Assembly: GCA_017648065.1 (NCBI GenBank)
Contig: JAGCJJ010000087.1
Location: forward strand, 1 to 39,777
DNA length: 39,777 nt
Direction of reading: 5' to 3'
DNA from: Kiritimatiellia bacterium
GTDB taxonomy: Bacteria; Verrucomicrobiota; Kiritimatiellia; RFP12; UBA3636
In this document: one piece after another, positions 24,533 to 33,384 of the stretch
Layout of the letters: every line of letters begins with the position of its first letter
How positions within the stretch are numbered: position 1 is the first letter of the stretch
Made by a program: the position numbers and the translations under genes
The notes under the pieces: generated by a model
What the model was told of the DNA's origin: nothing
The model's database searches: none
What the model saw: only the letters and a program-made list of their open reading frames with translations

Positions 24533-27500
24533 ATGAACGAGAATAAAGAGCAAGGAATTTGGGAGCGTATTGATTACAATCGCCATGCAGTAATTGAAGC
24601 ATCAGCAGGTACAGGTAAAACCTATACCCTTGAGCGCATCGTACTCGAGTTAATTTTAAAGCACAAAATTTCAGTAAACGAGATATTGATTGTTACTTTT
24701 ACAGAAAAGGCTGCCGGCGAAATCAAGGATCGCGTCCGTAAAATAATTACAGATGAATATGACAAAGCTCGTGCACAAAACGATGTTACTAATGCTAATT
24801 TATTAAAATCCGCAATAGATTTATTTGATAGTGCTGATATTTCTACAATTCATGGCTTCTGTAAAAAGATGCTGACACAATATGCTTTTGAAAACAATTC
24901 TGCCCTATCACAAGAAATAAGCAATAACACATTCACAATAGAAGCTTTTAATAATGTTATTTTAAGCAAAGACTTTTTTGCTTGTGGCGGCATTAAAATT
25001 TTAGAGAGCTTTTTCTCTGGAGAAAAAATCGCCGATTTAAATGGCGATTTAAGTTTAATTGAAGCCTTTAAGGAAAATGCACTAAACAATATTGTTCTTG
25101 CAGATTATCAGGATTTAGATGATAACGACCTAAAGATTATTGACGATTTTGATAAGCTTTGCATTGAAGTCAAGAATGAGATTACACATATTCTGGAACT
25201 AGGCGATTACAATCCTGAACAAATATATAATATCTCTATCTATAGTGATTTAGGTTCTGGCTGGGGTGTTAACGGAAATAAACTAAGAAATTATTCTGAT
25301 AAATTAAAAGAATATGATCAGACTCTTTCTGACATTTTGAATAAAAAATGTTCTATTACATTTCCTCCTAGCTCAGGTGCATTTAATACAAACTTTTCTA
25401 ACGAAGCTGTATTTTACATTGATAATGGTGCCAAAAAGAAAAATTATCAGACTCTAGAGCAAATTTGTCCTAATCTGCATAGTATTCACAATAGAATCAT
25501 TTGGGCTTGCCAAAAGCTTGTAGATTTATTTGAAAAGAATAAGAAAACCTTCCAAAAGCGACTAATTGATTTAGTTATTAAGGAACGCAAAAGATTAAAG
25601 GAAGAACATCAAACGATTTCTTTTGATGATTTAATTATCAATTTCGATGATGCTCTTCAACCTTCTGCTGCAAATTCTATTGCTCTTATAAATGCTTTGC
25701 GCGACAAATATAAGGTTGCTTTAATTGATGAATTTCAAGATACCGATGGACTACAGTGGGATATTTTCAGCAGGATATTCACATCATTCTACGAAAAAGA
25801 CTATCCTACAAACTCCTTCAACGAGAAACGCAATACACTTATTGTTGTTGGCGATCCTAAACAAGCTATTTACAAATTCCGCGGGGCCGATTTAAACACA
25901 TATTTTCTTGCAAAAGAAATTATAACTAAAAAATTAAATGGTCAGCTTTACAGTCTGGACACCACTTATCGTTGCACAAACGAAATGGTTGATGTTTACA
26001 ACACATTCTTCTGTAATGATTGGTTTAATGTTGCAGGAGCTCCTGAAGTTGCTGGAATTACAGAAATAAAATATAACAATGTAAATTCGCCAAGCGAGAA
26101 CAAAAAAACAACAGCATGGTTTCCAGAAGATTTCTCAACGGTGAATATTGTTGATTGTGACTACAAGAATTTCAGGCAATATATTCAAGGTTGTGCTTGT
26201 GCAATTAAATCTCTTGTAAATACACCAGCTGATGAAGGTAAATGCACATATAGCGACTTTTGTTTTCTAGTTCGCGGAAAAAATGAAGCTCTTAATATTG
26301 CTGAGATTCTAAAAGAATATAAGCTTCCATACCTATATCAAAAAGATTCCTCTCTCTATGAATCTGATGAAGCAATGGGAATAATCATTGTGCTCAAATT
26401 TCTTCTTGAGCCAAACAATCGTAAGCTTAGAAATGCTGCATTATTGACAGACTTCTTTGATGCAGAACCTAGAGACATTCAGGTTTTGGCAAATATAAGC
26501 AGTTTAGATTTACCATGCATTCAAAAGTGGCTGGAATATCTAAATGCAAATCAATGGGAAAAGCTATTCCACTCAATGTTATATGATAGTGGTCTGTATT
26601 TCAGATTATGCGAACGAATTAATGAAGATATTTCTGCAGAGATTAAACTCGGTACATATAATCAACTTTTCGAAGAACTTTTAGTAGCAGCTAAAGAGCA
26701 ACAACTTTCTGTTTACGAATTTCCTACATTCTTGAAAGGAATTAAACGTAAAACAGCTGAGGACGAAGTAGAAAACTCACTTAAAAAGGTTACAGATGAG
26801 CCACGCATACAAATTATGACTATGCATGCATCTAAAGGCTTAGAGTTTAAGGTTGTCTTTTATTGTGCAGGATTCAAAAAAGAACCTGATGGCGGATATT
26901 GCACAGACCACTACTCTATGTCATCTTCATCTGCTAGCGAAGAACTTTCTGGAATAAAATCTCTTTATTTCAATAAGAAGCACATATCTAACTACCATAA
27001 AGAGATTATTATTTACGATGACAAATGCGAGCTACGTCGTTTAACCTATGTAGCAATTACGCGAGCACAATACATGATATTCTTCCCTTGTGGGGAAAAA
27101 GCGATCGAGGATACAGAGAACTCCATACCTTTATTGTATTCAAGCAGCAACCCAATGAAAAACTTTGTTGGGCCTGCCTTGACACGTTTAGCAACATCAA
27201 ATGAAACAAATAATTTAATTAAGCTTTATACACCAGATTTATCAAAGCTAGAATATTATGCATCAAAACAAGAATACAATGGCGAAGAAGATGAAACTAT
27301 AGCTAAAGAAGAACAAGCTTATTCGCCAATATGGGATTTACCAAATTTGATGCGTCATAAAGTATCGCTTGATAGTTTCAGCTCTATCAATCGTCATCAC
27401 AAAGAAGCCCAAAATGAAATTTACTTTGATGACGAGAATGACAAAGAAAATGATGAGCTTGCAAATCAACCTGAAGAAAAAGAACACATTGAGGCAGTTC

Positions 27501-28270
27501 CTACTCTACTGCCTCCTGGAGCAACCTTTGGTAAGTGCTTCCACGATATAATGGAAACACTTGCAAAAGGAAGTAATGGAATTGACTTCGGTTATGTTGC
27601 AAGCATCAAACAAGAATATATCTATACCGACAATAAATTTGATGAAATTGTAAAAGCGGCAATGTTACAATACGGGATACAAAACCAACTCCAGATAGGC
27701 AACGAGAATAAAATTATTGATTCAGCATCAAATGAATTAAAACGCATGGCTTGGAATACTCTTAATATGCCAATTCCAATGCTTCAAGGAGAAAAGCTTG
27801 GTAATCTTAAAACCTCAGATATGAAAGCTGAGTTGGAATTCTATATCAATAAAAATGAATATCTGACTGAGGAAATTAAAAATAATATTATGATTGGTTT
27901 TATTGATCTACTTTTCCGTATAGATAATAAATATTACATTCTTGACTGGAAAACAAATTTAATTCCAAGCTATGACACTGCCACAGTCAATGAAGCTATG
28001 GAAGAAGCAAACTATACACTTCAGCACGAAATTTATTCTATTGCTACTATCCAATGGTTTGCAAAGCTATTTGGAAATGACATTGAGAAGGCAAAAGAAA
28101 TGCTTGGTGGCACGGTCTACCTTTTTGTTCGAGGTGGTGCAAACAATTTAGGAGACAAACCTGGTTGCTATGAAAAAGGTTGGAATCCAAGCGATTTTGA
28201 CCCAACATGTGAGCGTATCAAAGAAGAAATTAAGCAATCAATTTCCTTTGCACAACTAAACGATTACTAA
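24533..28270 (+). CDS. recB: Exonuclease V subunit beta (RecB helicase-nuclease)
   Basis: RecB is the 3'-5' helicase and nuclease of RecBCD. I prefer the ATG at 24533, with TAGGA 8 nt before it, over 24512, which overlaps recC and lacks a ribosome binding site. UvrD-type motifs appear in order: Walker A ASAGTGKT (23-30), VTFTEKAAGEI, STIHGFC, Walker B LIDEFQDTD, VVGDPKQAIYKFRGAD, TYRCT, MTMHASKGLEFKVVF and TYVAITRAQ. The C-terminal nuclease domain keeps GKCFHDIME, GFIDLLFR, ILDWKTN and LQHEIYSIA, so the D-x-K active site looks intact. At about 1245 residues it is close to the usual RecB length. The nuclease and helicase both look functional. Confidence 0.95.
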   Translation: MNENKEQGIWERIDYNRHAVIEASAGTGKTYTLERIVLELILKHKISVNEILIVTFTEKAAGEIKDRVRKIITDEYDKARAQNDVTNANLLKSAIDLFDSADISTIHGFCKKMLTQYAFENNSALSQEISNNTFTIEAFNNVILSKDFFACGGIKILESFFSGEKIADLNGDLSLIEAFKENALNNIVLADYQDLDDNDLKIIDDFDKLCIEVKNEITHILELGDYNPEQIYNISIYSDLGSGWGVNGNKLRNYSDKLKEYDQTLSDILNKKCSITFPPSSGAFNTNFSNEAVFYIDNGAKKKNYQTLEQICPNLHSIHNRIIWACQKLVDLFEKNKKTFQKRLIDLVIKERKRLKEEHQTISFDDLIINFDDALQPSAANSIALINALRDKYKVALIDEFQDTDGLQWDIFSRIFTSFYEKDYPTNSFNEKRNTLIVVGDPKQAIYKFRGADLNTYFLAKEIITKKLNGQLYSLDTTYRCTNEMVDVYNTFFCNDWFNVAGAPEVAGITEIKYNNVNSPSENKKTTAWFPEDFSTVNIVDCDYKNFRQYIQGCACAIKSLVNTPADEGKCTYSDFCFLVRGKNEALNIAEILKEYKLPYLYQKDSSLYESDEAMGIIIVLKFLLEPNNRKLRNAALLTDFFDAEPRDIQVLANISSLDLPCIQKWLEYLNANQWEKLFHSMLYDSGLYFRLCERINEDISAEIKLGTYNQLFEELLVAAKEQQLSVYEFPTFLKGIKRKTAEDEVENSLKKVTDEPRIQIMTMHASKGLEFKVVFYCAGFKKEPDGGYCTDHYSMSSSSASEELSGIKSLYFNKKHISNYHKEIIIYDDKCELRRLTYVAITRAQYMIFFPCGEKAIEDTENSIPLLYSSSNPMKNFVGPALTRLATSNETNNLIKLYTPDLSKLEYYASKQEYNGEEDETIAKEEQAYSPIWDLPNLMRHKVSLDSFSSINRHHKEAQNEIYFDDENDKENDELANQPEEKEHIEAVPTLLPPGATFGKCFHDIMETLAKGSNGIDFGYVASIKQEYIYTDNKFDEIVKAAMLQYGIQNQLQIGNENKIIDSASNELKRMAWNTLNMPIPMLQGEKLGNLKTSDMKAELEFYINKNEYLTEEIKNNIMIGFIDLLFRIDNKYYILDWKTNLIPSYDTATVNEAMEEANYTLQHEIYSIATIQWFAKLFGNDIEKAKEMLGGTVYLFVRGGANNLGDKPGCYEKGWNPSDFDPTCERIKEEIKQSISFAQLNDY

Positions 28271-28305
28271 TTCAAATGCATATTATTACATAGAGGAATG
28301 AATTT

Positions 28306-30258
28306 ATGGAAAACATTTTAATTTCAATGCTAAAAGATGCTGATGATACATTAAAGGCATATACAACTCAGCTTTTTAATGAAAACAAAATTGACATTAT
28401 TGATATACAATATATGCGCGATGCTGTTGCTATAGCAAAAGACAATAAGCTCAGCTACAACACAACTTTAGCTATACTTACATATCAGCTTCTAATACAA
28501 AGAAAAAATGGTGGCTCAGCATTAGACATTGACACAAATGACACTGCCACACTAAATGCTCTTTTTGAAAATTGCGGAATTGCATTCCTAAATGCAGAAA
28601 ATTTTTATACAAATATACAGGATGGAAACGCTTTACAATTTCTTGATTTAAAAGCAAATAAATTGACCTATAACTTTAATTCAATAAACTCAAGACAAAC
28701 ATTTATTGAAGCACTTAAGAAAGAAACAAAACCTCTTATCTATTTCAAAACAGGAACAGGAAAAGACAAGCTTTGTTTCAGGGCCGATTTCTTCAGTGAA
28801 TTCAACACTCTCAAATCATGTACCGAATTAAAGGATAATACTTCTTCATTTGATGGTTTTGAAGTAACTGATGATGAAAGCATAAAAGCATTTGTTAAAG
28901 AAATTAAAGGCGACAAAATAAATGACGAGCAGCTTGCCGCAATCATTGGCGGATGCAAAAATCATATGTCCATTATTACTGGCGGACCAGGCACTGGCAA
29001 AACTACTACGATCACAATGCTACTCCGCTCTCTGCTTCACTATGGTAATGCAGAAGAATTAGCAAAGCAAATTGTATTAGCAGCACCAACAGGTCGCGCA
29101 GCCCAACGCATCAGCGAGGCCGTACGTAATGAAATCGGCAATGACGAATTTGAGCATGCTGAGTTACTAAAAGCAATCCCTGCAAAAACAATTCACGATT
29201 TGCTAAGACAAAGCTTCTCTGCAGAAACAACCTTCCGACACAATGCCACAAACATACTTCATTACACAACAATAATCATTGACGAAGCATCAATGATTGA
29301 CAATAAGCTATTTGAATCATTTTTAGCTGCAGTTGATAAAAATTCGCGCATTGTTATTGTTGGCGACCCACAGCAGCTGCCAAGTGTAAACGCAGGCAAT
29401 ATGCTTCAAACACTTATTAAGCATTTTGATGATGGTGCAGAAATAACAAAGCTAACAAAAACATATCGTGCCAGCGGTGGTGTAGGCGATATTTTTGATA
29501 TGGCTAAAACAAAGCAGCTACTTGAAGAGCAAAAAGCAACAGCTCCTGCAGAAGGCAAAATTGATTATATTTGGGATGACAAGAAAAAACCATATTGTTT
29601 TTATGAATCATCTAGCTATCGTGCTGCAGACTATGTAAAAGCAGTTTGGCATTGGATAAATAAGCTGATAAAAGATACAGAGCTTGAGAATTTAATTTCT
29701 CAGCACTATAATCCAAATGAAAAGAACGAAGGAGAAACTCATACTAAGCTTGTAAAAATCCTGAAGCTTATTGAGGAAGCACAGGCACTTTCTGTACTTA
29801 GAAATGGATTAGAAGGATGCAATTACATCAATGAAAAAATATTTGATGGATTTTGCAGACAAGAGAAAAAACGCTTCCCAAGCTACTACCCTATCATCAT
29901 TACGCAAAACAATTCTGCACTTGGCCTGACTAATGGACAAATGGGCATTGTTCTTTGTGGTGAGAACAAACGCTATCACGCATATTTTCTAGATGGCGAG
30001 CAAGTTCGCTCAATTCCATACGAAAATTTACCGGGCTTTGAAAATGCATATGTAATTACCGTACATAAGAGCCAAGGTTCACAATACAAAAATGTTCTGC
30101 TGGTTCTTCCAAGTAAAGGAGACTCACCTTTGCTCACAAGGAGTATTGTCTATACAGCGGTTACACGTGCTAAGCGTACTGTAACTGTTATTGGAGGTCA
30201 AGCAGCACTTGACACATACGACATAAATGAAGGGGCACGCACTACAGTTTGGAGCTAG
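28306..30258 (+). CDS. recD: Exonuclease V subunit alpha (RecD helicase)
   Basis: RecD is the 5'-3' helicase of RecBCD. In 650 residues the superfamily 1B motifs are Walker A GGPGTGKTT (226-234), APTGRAAQRI, TIHDLLR, Walker B IIIDEASMID, IVGDPQQLPSVNAGNML, a C-terminal VHKSQGSQYKNVLLVLP and YTAVTRAKRTV. The N-terminal domain (1 to about 200) is variable, as is usual in RecD. AGAGGAAT precedes the ATG. It lies 35 nt after recB and completes the operon. The presence of recC and recB makes RecD preferable to RecD2. No clear terminator is seen in the 128 nt that follow. Confidence 0.94.
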   Translation: MENILISMLKDADDTLKAYTTQLFNENKIDIIDIQYMRDAVAIAKDNKLSYNTTLAILTYQLLIQRKNGGSALDIDTNDTATLNALFENCGIAFLNAENFYTNIQDGNALQFLDLKANKLTYNFNSINSRQTFIEALKKETKPLIYFKTGTGKDKLCFRADFFSEFNTLKSCTELKDNTSSFDGFEVTDDESIKAFVKEIKGDKINDEQLAAIIGGCKNHMSIITGGPGTGKTTTITMLLRSLLHYGNAEELAKQIVLAAPTGRAAQRISEAVRNEIGNDEFEHAELLKAIPAKTIHDLLRQSFSAETTFRHNATNILHYTTIIIDEASMIDNKLFESFLAAVDKNSRIVIVGDPQQLPSVNAGNMLQTLIKHFDDGAEITKLTKTYRASGGVGDIFDMAKTKQLLEEQKATAPAEGKIDYIWDDKKKPYCFYESSSYRAADYVKAVWHWINKLIKDTELENLISQHYNPNEKNEGETHTKLVKILKLIEEAQALSVLRNGLEGCNYINEKIFDGFCRQEKKRFPSYYPIIITQNNSALGLTNGQMGIVLCGENKRYHAYFLDGEQVRSIPYENLPGFENAYVITVHKSQGSQYKNVLLVLPSKGDSPLLTRSIVYTAVTRAKRTVTVIGGQAALDTYDINEGARTTVWS

Positions 30259-30347
30259 CATACATTCTTTACAAAAAAATCTTTAACCGTTACAATAACT
30301 CATTAAACCAAGCAATTTTCCTGCAATTTTTAATATATGTTTGCGAG

Positions 30348-30377
30348 TTGATTGCAATTTATGTTTTATGATAGAAT
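30348..30377 (+). promoter_or_regulatory. Promoter of the GH63-like gene, probably near-leaderless
   Basis: TTGATT (30348-30353), an 18-nt spacer and TGA-TAGAAT (extended -10, TAGAAT at 30372-30377) end 9 nt before the ATG at 30387. The transcript would have zero to about three leader bases. No Shine-Dalgarno sequence is present. Confidence 0.5.
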
Positions 30378-30386
30378 GACAACACT

Positions 30387-32132
30387 ATGAAATTAAATCC
30401 TTATCTTATACCTTTTAGTACAACACGTTCTTATTTAGCAATTGCACCACATGAAGAAAACGATTGGTATCGTATTCATCCAGGTGGTCTATTCTTAAGA
30501 ACTGTTCGCACACGTGCAGATGTACCATTTGTTGCTCTATTAACTCCATTAACAAAGAATGGAGAAACAATAGAGTTTACGAACTATGAAATGACTCCTG
30601 ATTGCTTCAAAGCAATTACTTCTCAAGGTTGTATTGAATTTACATTTCTTGATGAATCTACTGTTGTTTCAAAGGCAGACAATTCAAATCTAGGTCTTCG
30701 CCTTGATTTTGTCTCAAAAGGCCTAATGTCTCAATTCCTTTTCCCTATTCCACGTCCAGGCGAATCGACTTCAGATGGAACACTTATTTTAGCTAATGCC
30801 AATAAGAATCGCGCTCGATTCCTTTTAGCAGCTCAATCAGGAAAATTTATTCCTGCTGACCCAGAATGGAACGGTCGCTGCTCTGACAATATGAGTGTAG
30901 ACATTTTCCCTAATGGTGAAGCACCAATTTCTTTCTCAATCAAAGAATATCTTGAGGAATGGGACGGAACTGTTCCATCCTATGATTTCGAGGAAGCTCG
31001 TCAAGCAACTGCTAAGGCATTTGATGATTTTCTAAAAGGCATACCTAGCGTTGCCCCTGAATTTGAGGAAACACGCCAACAAGCAGCATACTTACTTTGG
31101 AGTTGTATTGTAGGTAAATATGGTCTATTGGGTCGCGATGTTATGCTTATGTCCAAGAATTGGATGAACCGCGTTTGGAGTTGGGATCATTGTTTTAATG
31201 CAATGGCTGTGGCTGATGGTCATCCTGATAAGGCATGGGATCAGCTAATGGGACAGTTTGATTTACAGGGTGAAGATGGAAGTCTTCCAGACTTTATCAG
31301 TGAAGGAACAACATTACGTGGCTATGTAAAGCCACCAATTCATGGTTGGACTTTAGCAAAGATTATAGACAAAGTATATCCATCTACTGAGAAACTTGAG
31401 GATGCTTATACGAAAATTTCTCGTTGGACTAAGTGGTGGTTGACTCGTAGAGACCGTAATGGCAATGGGCTTTGCGAATATGATCATGGCAACGATTCAG
31501 GCTGGGATAATTCAACTGTATTTCTTGATTTACCACCTACAGAGACACCTGATTTGGCAACATTTTTATCAATTCAAGCAAATGTATTAGCTGACATTGC
31601 CACACAACTAGGTAAGCCACAAGCAGAAATTGATGAGTGGAAAGCAATCTCTTCACAGCAAATCAGCAGCATGCTTGAGGTATTGTTTGATGAAACTGGC
31701 AAGCCTTTAACACGACAGGCTTATACAGGTAAAACAAGTTCACCAGACACACTACTCTTACGTGTACCTGTATTGCTAGGGGACAGACTTCCAAAGCATA
31801 TTCGTGAGCTATTGCTTAATGATTTGAGGTCTGACAAATTCCTAACCGAGTGGGGATATGTAACAGAAAGTCCAGCTTCACCATATTATGTAAGCGACGG
31901 CTATTGGCGTGGTCCAATTTGGGCACCAAGCACATACATTATTTATGAAGGACTACTTGCATGTGGAGAAGACAAGCTCGCAGAGAGAATTGCATTACAA
32001 TTCTGCAAGATGTGTGCTAAGAGTGGTTTTGCAGAGAACTTTGATGCTCAAACTGGCGAAGGTTTACGCGACCGTGCATATACGTGGACTGCTGCGGTAT
32101 TCTTATTGCTAGCAAGCAAGTTGCAAAAATAA
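30387..32132 (+). CDS. GH63-like (MGH1-type) cytoplasmic glycoside hydrolase
   Basis: This is a probable alpha-glucosidase-type enzyme of 581 residues with no signal peptide. The N-terminal beta-sandwich covers about 1-195. The (alpha/alpha)6 barrel covers about 225-580, with NRVWSWDHCFNAMAVADG (261-278), GNDSGWDNS (368-376) and SDGYWRGPIWAPSTY. These three motifs are typical of GH63 and related GH37/MGH1-like clans, and the acidic residue in the GNDSGWDNS motif is the likely general acid. It is transcribed alone between recD and a bidirectional terminator. The start lacks a ribosome binding site and a promoter sits directly before it. Trehalase and mannosylglycerate hydrolase are alternatives that the sequence alone cannot exclude. 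Confidence 0.8.
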   Translation: MKLNPYLIPFSTTRSYLAIAPHEENDWYRIHPGGLFLRTVRTRADVPFVALLTPLTKNGETIEFTNYEMTPDCFKAITSQGCIEFTFLDESTVVSKADNSNLGLRLDFVSKGLMSQFLFPIPRPGESTSDGTLILANANKNRARFLLAAQSGKFIPADPEWNGRCSDNMSVDIFPNGEAPISFSIKEYLEEWDGTVPSYDFEEARQATAKAFDDFLKGIPSVAPEFEETRQQAAYLLWSCIVGKYGLLGRDVMLMSKNWMNRVWSWDHCFNAMAVADGHPDKAWDQLMGQFDLQGEDGSLPDFISEGTTLRGYVKPPIHGWTLAKIIDKVYPSTEKLEDAYTKISRWTKWWLTRRDRNGNGLCEYDHGNDSGWDNSTVFLDLPPTETPDLATFLSIQANVLADIATQLGKPQAEIDEWKAISSQQISSMLEVLFDETGKPLTRQAYTGKTSSPDTLLLRVPVLLGDRLPKHIRELLLNDLRSDKFLTEWGYVTESPASPYYVSDGYWRGPIWAPSTYIIYEGLLACGEDKLAERIALQFCKMCAKSGFAENFDAQTGEGLRDRAYTWTAAVFLLLASKLQK

Positions 32133-32157
32133 CCTTGCAGACTTTCGATAAAATTGC

Positions 32158-32193
32158 AAAAAAATAGCAGCTCGATTGAGCTGCTATTTTTTT
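32158..32193. terminator. Bidirectional rho-independent terminator
   Basis: TAGCAGCTC-GATT-GAGCTGCTA is a perfect 9-bp stem with A7 before it and T7 after it, so it works on both strands. It separates the convergent GH63-like gene and the potD-like gene. Confidence 0.9.
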
Positions 32194-32218
32194 GTGCTAT
32201 ATTATTGCTTAAACGAGA

Positions 32219-33259
32219 TTACTTGATATTCTTAATCTCATCCCATGTCTTGGTGTAAAGCTCAAGAGCATCGCCCAAATCACCAATTACCTCGCCCTTT
32301 ACAATATCCTCCTCACGAGGGAAAATTGTTGGGTTATTCTTTACTTCATCTGGTAGGAATTCAGCAGCTGCCTTATTTGGGCACCAATATGTGGTGTACT
32401 CAATATTACGAGCAGCAATCTTTCCATCATGTAGGAAGTTGATAAACTTATATGCTAACTCTTTCTGCTGAGATTCTTTTAGAATTACCATCTCATCGCA
32501 TGATAGAGAGAAGCCTTCCTGAGGAAGAACAAATACAATATTCTCATCTTCTAGCTGTAGCTGACCAATATCACCACTATAGCCATGTACTAGATTAAAC
32601 TCACCACTTGCCAAGCCAACCTTATATTGCTCATTTTCAAATTTTGCAATATTACGCTTCCACTCTACAACAATATCACGAGCTTCTGCTAGCTGTGCAG
32701 GATCCCTTGTATTTACACTGTAGCCCTTGTACTTAAGTGCAGCACCAATTGTTTCGCGCATATCTGCAAGAAGTGTCATACGACCCTTAAGCTCTGGGTG
32801 AGTTGCAAATACATTCCAAGATGGCTCAATTTCCTTCTCTACCTTTGCTTTATTATATGCAAAGCCTGTATATGTAACCATGTATGGGATACCATATGTC
32901 ATATTTGCATCTAATGAGCAAGATAGATAGTTAGGGTCAATATTAACCAGGTTAGGAAGCTTTGTCTTATCTATTTCTTCTAGTGCTCCTTCTTCAGCCA
33001 TAATTTTTACCATATAGCTTGATGGGAAAACAACATCGAAGCCAGATGCTCCATGCTGAAGTTTTGCCCACATTGCCTCATTGGAATCAAAGATACCAAT
33101 TACTACTTGGCAATTATTAGCTGCTTCGAATTCACGGACAATATCCATGTCGATATATTCATTCCAGGTATAGATATTAAGTACAGGCTTTTTTTCGCCA
33201 CAGCCTGTCATTACCAGGCCTAACATAGCACATAGTGTAAGTACAAGATTTTTTATCAT
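32219..33259 (-). CDS. potD: PotD-like spermidine/putrescine-binding lipoprotein
   Basis: This is a periplasmic substrate-binding protein of an ABC transporter for polyamines. The start at 33259 is preferred over 33367 because MIKNLVLTLCAMLGLVMTGC is then a lipoprotein signal ending in a Cys and AAGGG precedes it. The mature part shows the PotD pattern: LNIYTWNEYIDMDIV, FDVVFPSSYMV, GIPYMVTYTGFAYN, MRETIGAALKYKGYS and AYKFINFLHDGKIAA. At 346 residues it has the normal length. No potA, potB or potC gene is adjacent: upstream lies V-ATPase subunit A and downstream a terminator. A small stem (33276-33290) sits just before the ribosome binding site. Ligand identity (spermidine or putrescine) is not decided. 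Confidence 0.85.
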   Translation of the reverse strand: MIKNLVLTLCAMLGLVMTGCGEKKPVLNIYTWNEYIDMDIVREFEAANNCQVVIGIFDSNEAMWAKLQHGASGFDVVFPSSYMVKIMAEEGALEEIDKTKLPNLVNIDPNYLSCSLDANMTYGIPYMVTYTGFAYNKAKVEKEIEPSWNVFATHPELKGRMTLLADMRETIGAALKYKGYSVNTRDPAQLAEARDIVVEWKRNIAKFENEQYKVGLASGEFNLVHGYSGDIGQLQLEDENIVFVLPQEGFSLSCDEMVILKESQQKELAYKFINFLHDGKIAARNIEYTTYWCPNKAAAEFLPDEVKNNPTIFPREEDIVKGEVIGDLGDALELYTKTWDEIKNIK

Positions 33260-33275
33260 GTTGTAGCTACCCTTC

Positions 33276-33290
33276 GGATGTTTCACATCC
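33276..33290 (-). promoter_or_regulatory. Small stem-loop just before the potD ribosome binding site
   Basis: GGATGT-GAA-ACATCC on the minus strand is a perfect 6-bp stem directly before AAGGG. Two other short inverted repeats (TGTACAC/GTGTACA and TCCGG/CCGGA) lie within the next 60 nt. It may affect translation or mark the 3' end of the V-ATPase message. Confidence 0.4.
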
Positions 33291-33384
33291 ATTTGTGTAC
33301 ACTTTTTTGGTGTACAATGATTGTTAAGCTCCGGAAAACGCCGGATCGATATTTGCTCTCTTCCCAATTAGGAAAAGCAAGAAA

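Noticed and set aside
33260-33367. Longer N terminus for the potD-like protein
   Set aside because: The extra 36 residues are not PotD-like and would bury the lipoprotein signal; the ATG at 33259 has a ribosome binding site.
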